Source: Archaeoglobus sp. UBA234
Lineage (GTDB): Archaea; Halobacteriota; Archaeoglobi; Archaeoglobales; Archaeoglobaceae
Direction of reading: 5' to 3'
Length of the DNA: 64,000 bases
NCBI GenBank assembly: GCA_002494625.1
Contig: DACH01000020.1
Location: 62,001 to 126,000 of the forward strand
Below, piece by piece: positions 26,036-35,072 of this stretch. The notes below the pieces were generated by a model. That model was not told the DNA's origin. It did no database searches and saw only the letters and a list, made by a program, of their open reading frames with translations. The position numbers and the translations under genes were made by a program. How positions within the stretch are numbered: the first letter of the stretch is position 1; each line of letters opens with the position of its first letter.

Positions 26036-27460
26036 CTATCCATATATCCCAAAATTTAGATCCTGATCCTGTGTGTAGTTCTTATTCAATTTCAGTGCAA
26101 TTTCAGCCTTCATAAGCTCTTTACCAAGATAGCATGCGTGGTCAAGTCTTGAGAGCAGTCCTTTTTTCAAAACCGTGTCATAGATTTCCTTTGCTCTTTC
26201 TCCAGAAACCGTGAGTCTTTCATGACTGCAGATTATTTTCCCACCAGCAATCCAGATTCTAAAGTCTCCCAGCGGGTCTCTCAAAAACTCTCCCGATTCC
26301 TTCGCCTCAAAAGCATTTTCTGGCATGCAACCACTCAGGCTGGTTTTTTCCTTCAAAACCAGGAGGTTTATCCCCATATCCTTGGGTGGTGTTTTCCTGA
26401 GCTTTGCACCCTTGACAATGTAGCTCGCTGTTACAAGCTCCCTGACACTTCCTGTTGTTTTTGGACTTGCTTCTGTCGTAAAGAGGAGGTTTGCTCCAAT
26501 ATCTTCAGCTATCATCGCAAGCATTCCATTTACACCTACAGAATCCATATCTGAGAGCTCTGTAACATTCCCTGCCCCAAAGAGCACAGGAGTTTCCCCA
26601 TCAATTTCTCTGTATTTACTGTATCTGAGAATAGATGCAATTAAACCTGGAAATGCATCCAAAACAGGATCGGCAATCACCTTTGAAGTCCTCTCCTTCA
26701 CCCTCTCAACAAGTTCAAATAGAATCTCAGGATTTCTCTCAACTACCACCACAGCCTGATCATCGATAAGATCGAGAGCGTCGATATTTTTCTCTGATAT
26801 ACTCATCACCATATCGACTCCTGCATCCACTCCTTTTTCAATTGCCTTTACATCGAAGGTGTCGATGCTGATAGGGAGTTCTGATATCTCTTTTACAAGT
26901 TCCACCACCTGAGTGATTTTTTCATAATCAACTTCAAGCGGTATCCCGAGATCGATTACATCAGCCCCACTATTTTCATAGTACCTTACTTTTTCAGCAA
27001 GTTCTCTTTCACTTAGCTTTGTAGAATCAACAATTTCTGCAACCACCTTCATCCTAGAATCTCCGCCAACAGAGAGATGTTTTATTTTAAAACTAAAGGA
27101 TTTCTCAAGTTCATCAACCATTCTCTTTGTTTCTTCTGTCTTAACTTTACTTATAAGTCTGCAGGCAGGGATTGTGTGACTGAGTTCAATTCTCTCAATT
27201 TGTGGAATTACAAACTGAAGGTCATAGGCATGTATCGGACCAAGTCTTATCTTTACTCCTTTTTCCATTTCAAGTCTTTTCCAGTCTGCTGAGGTTAATC
27301 CAGGAACGAGAACGAGGTCATAATCTGAGAGATCCACATTCTGAAGATGCTGTGGAGTGATGAAGGCTGCCACATCTATATCAACAACATGAACATCAGT
27401 TTGGGAGTACTTCCTGACATCTTTCTCTGCCAGTTTTCCTGTAACAGCCAGGACTTTCAT
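26036..27460 (-). CDS. Dihydropteroate-synthase-like protein (TIGR00284/MJ0107 type)
   Basis: A 474-residue protein. The N-terminal 150 residues (MKVLAVTGKLAEKDVRKYSQ) are an extra domain. A TIM-barrel related to dihydropteroate synthase occupies about 150-360: YYENSGADVIDLGIPLEVDY, ELPISIDTFDVKAIEKGVDA and the phosphate-site-like VLFGAGNVTELSDMDSVGVN. The C-terminal part (about 380-474) is again family-specific. Such proteins occur in tetrahydromethanopterin-using archaea and are thought to act in pterin cofactor synthesis, though the reaction is unproven. The next gene starts divergently from its 5' end. Confidence 0.82.
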   Translation of the reverse strand: MKVLAVTGKLAEKDVRKYSQTDVHVVDIDVAAFITPQHLQNVDLSDYDLVLVPGLTSADWKRLEMEKGVKIRLGPIHAYDLQFVIPQIERIELSHTIPACRLISKVKTEETKRMVDELEKSFSFKIKHLSVGGDSRMKVVAEIVDSTKLSERELAEKVRYYENSGADVIDLGIPLEVDYEKITQVVELVKEISELPISIDTFDVKAIEKGVDAGVDMVMSISEKNIDALDLIDDQAVVVVERNPEILFELVERVKERTSKVIADPVLDAFPGLIASILRYSKYREIDGETPVLFGAGNVTELSDMDSVGVNGMLAMIAEDIGANLLFTTEASPKTTGSVRELVTASYIVKGAKLRKTPPKDMGINLLVLKEKTSLSGCMPENAFEAKESGEFLRDPLGDFRIWIAGGKIICSHERLTVSGERAKEIYDTVLKKGLLSRLDHACYLGKELMKAEIALKLNKNYTQDQDLNFGIYG

Positions 27461-27508
27461 CGAAAGAATTTAATCCATTCCCTTAAAATAATTTGCCAGG
27501 AGGATTGC

Positions 27509-28186
27509 ATGAAACTGAGATGTGAGCTCCACACCCATTCCAGAATAAGCGATGGCGTTGACGATGTAAGAGAGATGGTAATCCACGCCATCAGGAAAAA
27601 CATTCAGGTCATTTCAATCACAGATCACGATACACTTGAGGGTTCGTTGAGGGCTCTTGAGTTTGTTGAGAAAGAGCAGTTGCCAATTACAGTCCTTCCA
27701 GGATATGAACTCTCTGCACAGGAGGGGCATCTGCTTATTTTCGGGGAGCCAGAGATGGAAATTTTTGAAAAGGGAATTCAGATAAGGGAGGTAAGTGAGG
27801 AGGCTGAAAAGAAAGGTTACTTCACAGTACTGGCTCATCCATACCAGTTTTACAGGAGTGGAGTTAGAAAACCCGAGCTTGTTGTGAAATTTGTCGATGG
27901 TGTGGAGGTTTTCAATTCAAGAACAATCTTTCCTTATTTCACTTCTAAGGCTGAAAGGCTTGCTTTTTCAAGTAATAAAATCAGAATAGCCGGAAGTGAT
28001 GCCCACTCAAAAGATGGTGTGGGATATGGAGTTACAGTGCTGAGTATTGAAGAGAATACAAACCTAAACATTAAGAGCATTCTTGAGGCTTTAAAAAGTG
28101 GTAAAACAGACATAGAGGCGAAAAAATTTCCATTTTCTGGAGTAATCAAGGAGAGTACTTTAAAAGTATGGAGAAGACTCAGATGA
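27509..28186 (+). CDS. PHP-domain metal-dependent phosphoesterase
   Basis: A 225-residue protein. The ATG at 27509 follows a strong AGGAGGA ribosome site and begins with the first PHP motif, so longer versions are unlikely. Motifs in order are ELHTHSRISDG (residues 5-15), ISITDHDTLEG, the GYELSAQEGHLLIFG strand, VLAHPYQF and GSDAHSKDGVG. These His and Asp residues bind three metals in PHP phosphoesterases. Relatives act on nucleoside 5',3'-bisphosphates or oligonucleotides. Substrate unknown. Confidence 0.85.
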   Translation: MKLRCELHTHSRISDGVDDVREMVIHAIRKNIQVISITDHDTLEGSLRALEFVEKEQLPITVLPGYELSAQEGHLLIFGEPEMEIFEKGIQIREVSEEAEKKGYFTVLAHPYQFYRSGVRKPELVVKFVDGVEVFNSRTIFPYFTSKAERLAFSSNKIRIAGSDAHSKDGVGYGVTVLSIEENTNLNIKSILEALKSGKTDIEAKKFPFSGVIKESTLKVWRRLR

Positions 28187-28220
28187 TAAAACATCCAGCC
28201 TCAATTTATTCTGCCTCAAT

Positions 28221-29243
28221 TTATTCTGAATGAAGTAAATACCTTCCCTTGTGCTCATCATACGGAAGCTTGTGTATTTCCTCATAAATTCTATCATCAA
28301 CAACCAGAAAGCCCATCTGTTTACAAACCTCAAGGAAATCAGAGAAAGAAATATTGAGCCATTTGAATCTCTCAAAATCTGACTTTCTTACAAACCTGAA
28401 AACCTTTTTGCCATCAAGCCTTTCTGTGATCTTAGGAAGTTCTTTTCTCAGTCTCCACCTCGCCACCAATGGGCTCTGAACCTGTCTGATGGCAGATTCA
28501 ACACCAACTCCATCCAGAACTGTCAGCAGTATTATTTCCGTAATTGAGTTGATTCTATCCGGCACACCTATAACATCTCCCATCAGCTCAATCCTCATTG
28601 ATTCAAACTCCACACCATCCATAGAAAGATTTTCACCTATTTTCGATGTAAGTCCTTTTTTATCACCACTCTTATCAACAATTCCTCCTATTACGAAACA
28701 ATCTGCTTTCTCACCTCTGTAAACCTTGTCTGCATTAGGATCAAGCAGTATGATTTTCTTCAATCCTTCACTCAGGATGAACTCAGAAGGGGAATCGCAG
28801 TATGTCGCATTAACTTCCTCAAACTTTTTGCCTGCAATAACGAGCTTTTCATCCCACATGAAGTCCCTGATTACCCCAAGAGTCACCTTTATCTGGGTTC
28901 TTATCTTAGATTTTTCCTTTCTACTGTGTAGATCAAAAAAACTGCAGTCAACAAGAATATAAGGAAATTTTCTCTTTTCAGCTCTTGTAATCAGCTCATA
29001 TCTCCCAAAGAGTTTCTTTCCACATTCACCTACAAAAGCCTGAGTGGGTTGCTTTACTCTTTTTCCATCCAGTGTGTAAGAGAGTGTAGTTTCCTTTTCT
29101 GGCAGACAAACATCCGCCTTTCCATTGGCAACATATACAGCCATCTGCTGAATAACATCTCTACTTTCCAGTTTTAAATTAGTAAAAATTCTTTCAATCC
29201 CGTTTTCTCTCAGAATCTCTCTAAGCACATCCCCCAGGCGCAC
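28221..29243 (-). CDS. Trm10-family tRNA position-9 methyltransferase (probable)
   Basis: A 340-residue protein. The central segment fits the SPOUT fold of archaeal Trm10: FPYILVDCSFFDLHSRKEKS, KIRTQIKVTLGVIRDFMWDE, LKKIILLDPNADKVYRGEKA, then CFVIGGIVDKSGDKKGLTSK, where the GGIVD turn would be the SAM knot. The length agrees with Thermococcus Trm10. An N-terminal region and a long C-terminal extension flank it. Archaeal members make m1A9 and/or m1G9. The family call is by remembered pattern, so it is moderately secure. Confidence 0.65.
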   Translation of the reverse strand: MRLGDVLREILRENGIERIFTNLKLESRDVIQQMAVYVANGKADVCLPEKETTLSYTLDGKRVKQPTQAFVGECGKKLFGRYELITRAEKRKFPYILVDCSFFDLHSRKEKSKIRTQIKVTLGVIRDFMWDEKLVIAGKKFEEVNATYCDSPSEFILSEGLKKIILLDPNADKVYRGEKADCFVIGGIVDKSGDKKGLTSKIGENLSMDGVEFESMRIELMGDVIGVPDRINSITEIILLTVLDGVGVESAIRQVQSPLVARWRLRKELPKITERLDGKKVFRFVRKSDFERFKWLNISFSDFLEVCKQMGFLVVDDRIYEEIHKLPYDEHKGRYLLHSE

Positions 29244-29263
29244 AGCACTAATTATCCGGCTTT

Positions 29264-29293
29264 GTTAAAATCCTTTATGGATATTGTTTTAAC
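29264..29293. repeat. Inverted repeat GTTAAAA / TTTTAAC
   Basis: A 7-bp inverted pair (29264-29270 and 29287-29293) lies just upstream of the Trm10-like gene, in the same divergent region as the AATCATGAT boxes. It may be part of the promoter. Confidence 0.25.
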
Positions 29294-29300
29294 CAGAATT

Positions 29301-29325
29301 AATCATGATTTTTTATAATCATGAT
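29301..29325. promoter_or_regulatory. Tandem AATCATGAT operator-like boxes
   Basis: AATCATGAT occurs at 29301-29309 and again at 29317-29325. Each contains the palindrome ATCATGAT, and the 16-base period puts them about one and a half helix turns apart. They lie about 100 bases before the acyl-CoA ligase start and 60 bases before its TATA region. A dimeric regulator binding cooperatively is the natural reading. Confidence 0.5.
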
Positions 29326-29383
29326 AATTTTTAAACATATTTATATTATCGCCTGTACTCGCCAATATAAACGATAAATTACG

Positions 29384-29396
29384 AAAAACTTATAAC
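29384..29396 (+). promoter_or_regulatory. TATA-like promoter element of the acyl-CoA ligase gene
   Basis: AAAACTTATAACC lies 32-44 bases before the ATG at 29428, at the spacing expected for an archaeal TATA box with a short leader. A purine-rich stretch precedes it. Confidence 0.45.
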
Positions 29397-29427
29397 CGAA
29401 TTTAAAAACCTTTCTAAGGGTGAAAAT

Positions 29428-31089
29428 ATGGGCGATATATCGGATTATCTGGTTCCAGAGGATACCTGGCCTGAAGTTGTGATTCCAGATGAGGTTAGAG
29501 AATACATAGGTGACAGAAAAGAGCTTAATCTTGCCGAGGAGATCTTGGACAGAAACATCGAAAAAGGCAGGGGAAGAAAGGTTGCAATTTATTTCATGGA
29601 CAGGCGAGTTACATACCGCGACTTATACATTCTCAGCAACAGGGTTGCCAATTTCCTGAAGAGACTCGGAATCGAGAAGTATGACAGGGTTGGTTTTAGA
29701 ATGAGGAACATGCCCGAAGCAATCGCTGTCAACTTCGGTATCATGAAGGCAGGAGCAATTCCCGTACCGCTCAACCCAATGTGGGCAAAGAAGGAGATAG
29801 TTCATGTCTCCGAGAATGCAGAGATAAAGGCTATTTTTGTTAGCGGTGATGAGAAAACATTTGGCGCAGTAAAGGAGGCAGTTTCAGAGCTTAGCACAGT
29901 GAAAAATGTGATCGTTACCGATCAGGATGGTCTTGAGGAGCCCTTCGTTTCTTTCAACGATGTCTATAAGGAAAGCACAAAATTCGATCCAGTTCCCCTT
30001 GAAATAGGAAAACCTGCTGTTGTACTCTACACCTCAGGCACAACCGGACTGCCTAAGGGATGCGTCCATTTTGTTGAGAATGTTCTCTCATCGGTTTATC
30101 TTGTTGGCAAGTATGTTTGGAAGTTAACAGAGGATGATGTTGTTGGAGGTCCCGCTCCTGTAAGCTTTGCTATGGGCTACGGAAATGGATGCCTTATCCC
30201 ATACTTCCATGGGGCGGCAACGAGCATCTGGCCCGGTTTCAGTGTGGAGAACTTTTTCAAATTCGTAGAGGAGCACGGGATTACTGTCTTTTCCTCTCTT
30301 CCAACAGCCTACAGATTGATACTCGTAAATCCAAATCTGGAAGAGTTCATGAAAAAGTACGATATTTCAAGCTTGAGACTCTGTACTGGAGGTGGAGAGG
30401 CTCTTGGCGCTGAAACAGCGATAAAATGGAAGGAGAAGTTTGGAATGGACATCTATGAATCTCTCGGTGCAACAGAGATGGTTCATATCTGTGTTTCAAA
30501 CACATGCGCTCCAAAACCAGTTGCTGGAAGCATCGGATGGCCAGTGCCTGGTTACATAGCAAGGATAATAGATCCGGAAACAAAGGAGGAATGCAAGGCT
30601 GGAGAGGTTGGAAATCTCTACATAAAAGGTCCAACAGGCATAAGATACTGGAACCATCCAACAAGACCCCTAGATGAGAAACAGAAAAAGAGCGTCATTG
30701 ATGGCTGGAATGTCCTCGGAGACTTCGTAAGGAGAGATGAGAATGGATACATCTACTTCGTGTCGAGAGATGATGACCTGATCAAGTCAAGCGGTTACAG
30801 AATAGGTCCTGACGAGATTGAACAACCCCTCGGTCAGCATCCAGCAATTATGGAGTGTGCAGTAATAGGCGTGCCTGATCCAGAGGGAGTAAGAGGTCAG
30901 ATTGTCAAGGCAGTTATAAGACTTAAGGAGGGATACGAACCCTCTGATGAGCTTAAAAAGGATATCCTCGCATATCTCGAAAAGCACATAGCAAAGTACA
31001 AACTTCCGAGAGTTATAGAGTTCAGAGAGGAGCCACTCCCCCGAACAGCCACAGGAAAACTCCTGAGAAGGTTCCTTAAAGAAGAATAA
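29428..31089 (+). CDS. AMP-forming acid-CoA ligase
   Basis: A 553-residue adenylate-forming enzyme activating a carboxylic acid with ATP and CoA. The AMP-binding P-loop is YTSGTTGLPKG (about 201-211). Further motifs are the LGATEMVH acyl/adenylate loop, LGDFVRRDENGYIYFVSRDD (hinge region) and the catalytic-lysine end PRTATGKLLRRFL. The overall pattern (GPAPVSFAMGYGNGCLIPYF) resembles benzoate- and aminobenzoate-CoA ligases more than acetyl-CoA synthetase, but the substrate cannot be set by eye. Two class III CoA-transferases lie 1.1 kb downstream on the same strand, suggesting a shared acyl-CoA pathway. Confidence 0.88.
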   Translation: MGDISDYLVPEDTWPEVVIPDEVREYIGDRKELNLAEEILDRNIEKGRGRKVAIYFMDRRVTYRDLYILSNRVANFLKRLGIEKYDRVGFRMRNMPEAIAVNFGIMKAGAIPVPLNPMWAKKEIVHVSENAEIKAIFVSGDEKTFGAVKEAVSELSTVKNVIVTDQDGLEEPFVSFNDVYKESTKFDPVPLEIGKPAVVLYTSGTTGLPKGCVHFVENVLSSVYLVGKYVWKLTEDDVVGGPAPVSFAMGYGNGCLIPYFHGAATSIWPGFSVENFFKFVEEHGITVFSSLPTAYRLILVNPNLEEFMKKYDISSLRLCTGGGEALGAETAIKWKEKFGMDIYESLGATEMVHICVSNTCAPKPVAGSIGWPVPGYIARIIDPETKEECKAGEVGNLYIKGPTGIRYWNHPTRPLDEKQKKSVIDGWNVLGDFVRRDENGYIYFVSRDDDLIKSSGYRIGPDEIEQPLGQHPAIMECAVIGVPDPEGVRGQIVKAVIRLKEGYEPSDELKKDILAYLEKHIAKYKLPRVIEFREEPLPRTATGKLLRRFLKEE

Positions 31090-31105
31090 ACATTAATTTT
31101 TTATT

Positions 31106-32026
31106 TTACCCTTTTGCAAGCTCTTCAATGATTGCTAAGCAGGATTCAGTAGCTATCTGTGGTGAACTTCCCCCTCCCAGAACTACCACAAGCTTTCCAT
31201 CGCTATTCCTCTCAGCCACCTCTTTCAAAAATCGGGCAATTTCAATGTAATCTTTAACAGTCAGACCAATATCGCCATAGTCACCCTCATGAGTGTCGTG
31301 ACCGAAATACCAATAAATCAAATCAGGTTTGAAAGATTCAACCATACTCCCAAATGCTTTCACCATTGTGATGTACTCCTCTCTGCTTTTCCCTATAAAA
31401 CTAACATCTACTTTCAACCCATCATCAGATACATAGTCGGTTGAACATATGCAGTAGTGGAGAACATTTCTGTCCTCTGCAATAAGTTCCCTTGTTCCAT
31501 CGCCATGATGTGCATCTGTATCTATTATTGCGAACCTCACATTTCCGTACTTTTCCCTGAGGTTCTGGATTGCCAGAACAACATCATTGAAACAGCAAAA
31601 GCCCCAGAAGGTTCTTTTACCAGCATGATGTCCTCCAGCCCCTATAAAACAAAAAGAGTTTCGAATTTCTCCACTAAAAACTTTTTCCGTAGCTTCAACA
31701 ACCCCTCCTGCCGAGTGCCAGGCAGTTGAACATAGACCATCTTCCTTTACCCCTTCAAGTAACTCGGGAGAATGCACTCTGAGAACAAGATCCTCACTCA
31801 CCGGTTTGGATTCAAAAACTACAATGTTGTTGTACCTCTTTTTCAAAATTTCAAATGCACCCGGAAATTCTCTGAGTCTTGTCCCTATTGTAAGATAGCT
31901 TCTCCTGCTGAAAATTTCATGGTAAAAAACTCCTGTCTCAAGACTGTTCCCATTGTCAGAATCCCTGAGTTCAAAATTATCTACCATATATTCACGATGT
32001 CCAGAATAATATTTAATCTTACGCAT
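31106..32026 (-). CDS. Histone-deacetylase-family (acetylpolyamine/acetoin-type) amidohydrolase
   Basis: A 306-residue zinc hydrolase of the arginase/deacetylase fold. Key motifs are GAGGHHAGKRTFWGFCCFND, with the charge-relay His pair, and IDTDAHHGDGTRELI, with the zinc-binding Asp and His. The second metal Asp is likely in YWYFGHDTHEGDYGDIGLT, where the usual GxDxHxxDPLG motif is altered to GHDTHEGD. VVLGGGSSP matches the terminal GGY-type loop. Substrate could be acetyl-lysine (Alba/histone) or acetylpolyamines. It lies antisense between the ligase and CoA-transferase genes. Confidence 0.85.
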   Translation of the reverse strand: MRKIKYYSGHREYMVDNFELRDSDNGNSLETGVFYHEIFSRRSYLTIGTRLREFPGAFEILKKRYNNIVVFESKPVSEDLVLRVHSPELLEGVKEDGLCSTAWHSAGGVVEATEKVFSGEIRNSFCFIGAGGHHAGKRTFWGFCCFNDVVLAIQNLREKYGNVRFAIIDTDAHHGDGTRELIAEDRNVLHYCICSTDYVSDDGLKVDVSFIGKSREEYITMVKAFGSMVESFKPDLIYWYFGHDTHEGDYGDIGLTVKDYIEIARFLKEVAERNSDGKLVVVLGGGSSPQIATESCLAIIEELAKG

Positions 32027-32214
32027 TTCGTTATCAGATTCTCCATGAGGTCAAAAAACTCGTTTAAGGACAATAAGCATACTGTTCGCTTTCAATGTAA
32101 TTTTTGAGTAATATTTGATAAAATACATTCTGAAATCAACCCGAATCAAATAGAAAAACATTTAAATTAGCCTTTAACAAAGATACTGAAAAATAATTAA
32201 GATTGGGTGATTGA

Positions 32215-33570
32215 ATGACGAGCCATGAAAAAGATCTGGATAGTTTGCCGTACACAGAGTACATCAGAGAGATAATGAAGCCCGAGGGGATATTTGAAAA
32301 ACCTGAGCCCCTTAAAGGGATAAGAGTGCTTGACATAGGAACTCTTATCTTTGGGCCAATGGTCGCAACATATCTTGCAGAATTTGGAGCAGAGGTTATC
32401 CATGTTGAAATGCCAGGGAGAGGGGATACAATGAGACCTCTTGCACCATTTGCAGATTTCCACAGAAATCTGGCTGCTGGCTTTGAGGCAACCAACAACA
32501 GCAAATACCACATTGCCATTGACATGAGAACTCCCGAAGGCAAGGAGTTGATTTACAGACTTGCAAAGAAAAGTGATGTGGTTGTTGAGAATTACCGCCC
32601 TGGAACAACAGATAGGTGGGGAATTGGATACAGACAGCTTATAAAAATCAATCCAAGGCTTGTTTATATAAGCATGTCCGGTTTCGGACAGTGGGGACCC
32701 TTCACATTCAGACCAAGCTATGATGCTGTTGCTCAGGCAACCTCAGGACTTATAGAGTCCACAGGATTTCCAGATGGATTGCCCCTCAAAGCAGGTGCCT
32801 GGATTGGTGACTTTTATGGTGCGCTTATGGGTGCATTCGCAGTTCTTGTGGCACTATACTGGCGTGAGAAGACAGGAAAAGGACAGTATATCGACCATCC
32901 CCAGGCAGAGAATCTAATGAGAAACATGGACTGGACCTGGATTTATGTCGGGCTAACAGGGAAGAACAGAGAGAGATACGGAAACAGAGATGTTGCTGTT
33001 GTCCCCTCAGACATAGTGAAATGTAAGGATGGTTTTGTAGCGATTGCAGCTTTTAAAGAGAGCGAATTTAAAGGTTTGTGTGAGGCAATGGGCAGGCTTG
33101 ATCTTTTTGAGAAGTATGCAGACATCGATGAAAGACAAAAGGAGGAGAGTCAGGAAGTTATATACAGTACACTTCATGAGTGGGCAAAGGAGAAAACAGT
33201 TAAAGAACTGGAGGAACTCGGAGAGAGATTTGGATTTGCTTCAAACAAAGTCTTTAGCTCTGAAGACCAATATAACGATGAACACTGGAAGGCGAGAAGA
33301 TCAATATGGATTTATGACGACCCCATCTTTGGTTCTCTCGCTGAAGTTGCTCCGGTTCCCAAGCTCAGCGAATCGCCGGGCAGAATAAAGTGGACAGCCA
33401 GGCCAACAGGAATAGACAACGAGCATGTGTTCATCAGGCTTCTTGGCCTGACAAGGGAAGAGGTCGACGAGCTTTACAACAAAGGAGTAATCGGAAAGTG
33501 GGACAAAAATGTCTTCTTCTCCTGCCCACCTCCAGACTGGGATGGAGAGTCAGGATTATTCTACCCATGA
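32215..33570 (+). CDS. CaiB/BaiF class III CoA-transferase, first of a pair
   Basis: A 451-residue enzyme. The N-terminal Rossmann part (LKGIRVLDIGTLIFGPMVAT, then EFGAEVIHVEMPGRGD) binds CoA. The catalytic aspartate is Asp170 in RPSYDAVAQATSG; it forms the acyl-aspartyl anhydride. GAWIGDFYGALMGAFAVLVA and KTGKGQYIDHPQAENL complete the family blocks. The longer N-terminus and C-terminal domain are like those of BbsEF-type two-subunit transferases. A GGGTGATTG ribosome site precedes the ATG. The next gene is a paralogue 9 bases away, so they probably form a heterodimer. Confidence 0.9.
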   Translation: MTSHEKDLDSLPYTEYIREIMKPEGIFEKPEPLKGIRVLDIGTLIFGPMVATYLAEFGAEVIHVEMPGRGDTMRPLAPFADFHRNLAAGFEATNNSKYHIAIDMRTPEGKELIYRLAKKSDVVVENYRPGTTDRWGIGYRQLIKINPRLVYISMSGFGQWGPFTFRPSYDAVAQATSGLIESTGFPDGLPLKAGAWIGDFYGALMGAFAVLVALYWREKTGKGQYIDHPQAENLMRNMDWTWIYVGLTGKNRERYGNRDVAVVPSDIVKCKDGFVAIAAFKESEFKGLCEAMGRLDLFEKYADIDERQKEESQEVIYSTLHEWAKEKTVKELEELGERFGFASNKVFSSEDQYNDEHWKARRSIWIYDDPIFGSLAEVAPVPKLSESPGRIKWTARPTGIDNEHVFIRLLGLTREEVDELYNKGVIGKWDKNVFFSCPPPDWDGESGLFYP

Positions 33571-33579
33571 GGTGATAAA

Positions 33580-34917
33580 ATGGCAGAACTTGAAGAATCA
33601 AGCCCCATAACCTATGAGGATGTTCCCTGGAGTGACTGGGCGAAAGAGAATTGCGATCCATTCAAAGCCGCTGAGAAGCCTGAGGCTCTCGACGATATAG
33701 TTGTCCTTGACTTAAGCTACGGTAGCTTTGCCGGTTTGTATGCCTCTTCTCTCTTAGCCGAGTATGGAGCAAAGGTAATCAGAGTTGAACCACCCGGAGG
33801 AGATATTGCAAGGAAGATGACCCCCTTCGGAATTAAAATAAAAGATACCGGGCTTGCCTACATTGTCGAGGGAAGAAACAAGTATCACATTACCCTGAAC
33901 ATCGAAACGGAAGAGGGGCGAGAAATACTCAAAAGGTTCATAAAAAGGGTTGATGTTCTCATTGAAACCTATGCACCCGGATATCTCGATTCCTTGGGAA
34001 TTGGATACAGACAATTGAGTAAACTAAATCCCGGGCTGATATACTGTGCTATCTCACCCTACGGGCATTTTGGACCAAAAGCAGAGTCAAAGAAAGCTGA
34101 TTACGATGTTGTTGATCAGGCAATGAGCGGAATGGCATGGACTACAGGAATTCCCGAAGAGTATGAGGAGTTTCCAGAGCATACGAGAGTCCCAACAAAG
34201 CTTGGTCCCTGGATGGGATGGTATGTTGGTGGAGGATTTGCAGCTTTCGGCATACTGGCTGCCCTGCTTTTCAGAAGGGCTACAGGAAAGGGGCAGTTCA
34301 TAGATGTTGTTCCGGCTGAGGCTCAGGCAAAGACAAACAACTATTACATCCAGTACTATCACACAAAGAAGAAGGTTGTTGGAAGAATAGCCAACTTTGA
34401 CCCGGCAGTCTTTGTGTACACCCTCGTGAGGGCAAAGGATGGAATGGCATTCATGGCTGGCTTCAGTGATGTAAACTTCTATGCTCTCACAACAATCATC
34501 AACAGGCCGGATTTGCGAGAGAGATACCCAACAATCAAGGAGAGACTGACTCCCAAGACCTGGCCCGAATGTCTCGCAGAAATAGAGAAGTGGAGTAAAG
34601 ATAAGACAGTCAAGGAGATAATTCAGGCAACACTTGATTATACAGGAGATGGAACATGTGTGGCTGGAGAAGTTCTAAAACCTGCAGAGACATTCAAGGA
34701 AGAGAACTGGTGGCTCAGGGGTGGTTTGAGAAAAATAAACGACCCCAATTATGGAGAGGTCAGCGTCCAGGGAGTTGTTGCAAAGTTTGAGAAAACTCCG
34801 GGCAGAATAAAATGGCTATGCAGACCTGTCGGAGCAGACAACGAGATGATTTACTCTGGTTTCCTTGGGATGAAGAAAGAAGAGATAGAGAAGTTGAGAG
34901 AGGCAAATATTCTCTAA
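33580..34917 (+). CDS. CaiB/BaiF class III CoA-transferase, second of a pair
   Basis: A 445-residue paralogue of the preceding protein. The layout matches: IVVLDLSYGSFAGLYASSLL, EYGAKVIRVEPPGGD, GIGYRQLSKLNPGLIYCAIS, then KADYDVVDQAMSGM with the likely catalytic Asp176, and ATGKGQFIDVVPAEAQ. Both subunits keep the aspartate, so neither is obviously degenerate. Matching C-terminal ends (TPGRIKWLCRPVGADNEMIY; the partner has SPGRIKWTARPTGIDNEHVF) support a recent common origin. Likely role: CoA exchange between a small donor and the acid activated in this locus. Confidence 0.9.
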   Translation: MAELEESSPITYEDVPWSDWAKENCDPFKAAEKPEALDDIVVLDLSYGSFAGLYASSLLAEYGAKVIRVEPPGGDIARKMTPFGIKIKDTGLAYIVEGRNKYHITLNIETEEGREILKRFIKRVDVLIETYAPGYLDSLGIGYRQLSKLNPGLIYCAISPYGHFGPKAESKKADYDVVDQAMSGMAWTTGIPEEYEEFPEHTRVPTKLGPWMGWYVGGGFAAFGILAALLFRRATGKGQFIDVVPAEAQAKTNNYYIQYYHTKKKVVGRIANFDPAVFVYTLVRAKDGMAFMAGFSDVNFYALTTIINRPDLRERYPTIKERLTPKTWPECLAEIEKWSKDKTVKEIIQATLDYTGDGTCVAGEVLKPAETFKEENWWLRGGLRKINDPNYGEVSVQGVVAKFEKTPGRIKWLCRPVGADNEMIYSGFLGMKKEEIEKLREANIL

Positions 34918-35072
34918 TTTTTTTATTTTTATAGTCGATTCATAAGATTTCACTTGTTTTCTATGTTCAAACACTACAAAAATTTAGATTCGAACCCGGA
35001 AATTTTGAGAGAGAAGATGTCAGCGGTTTCAAAATCAAAATAAATGATAAACTTATTTAATTATAAATCGGT

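Noticed and set aside
34980..35000. GATTCGAACCCGG resembling the T-arm of a tRNA on the minus strand
   Set aside because: No complementary stem follows and no acceptor or anticodon arm is present around it.
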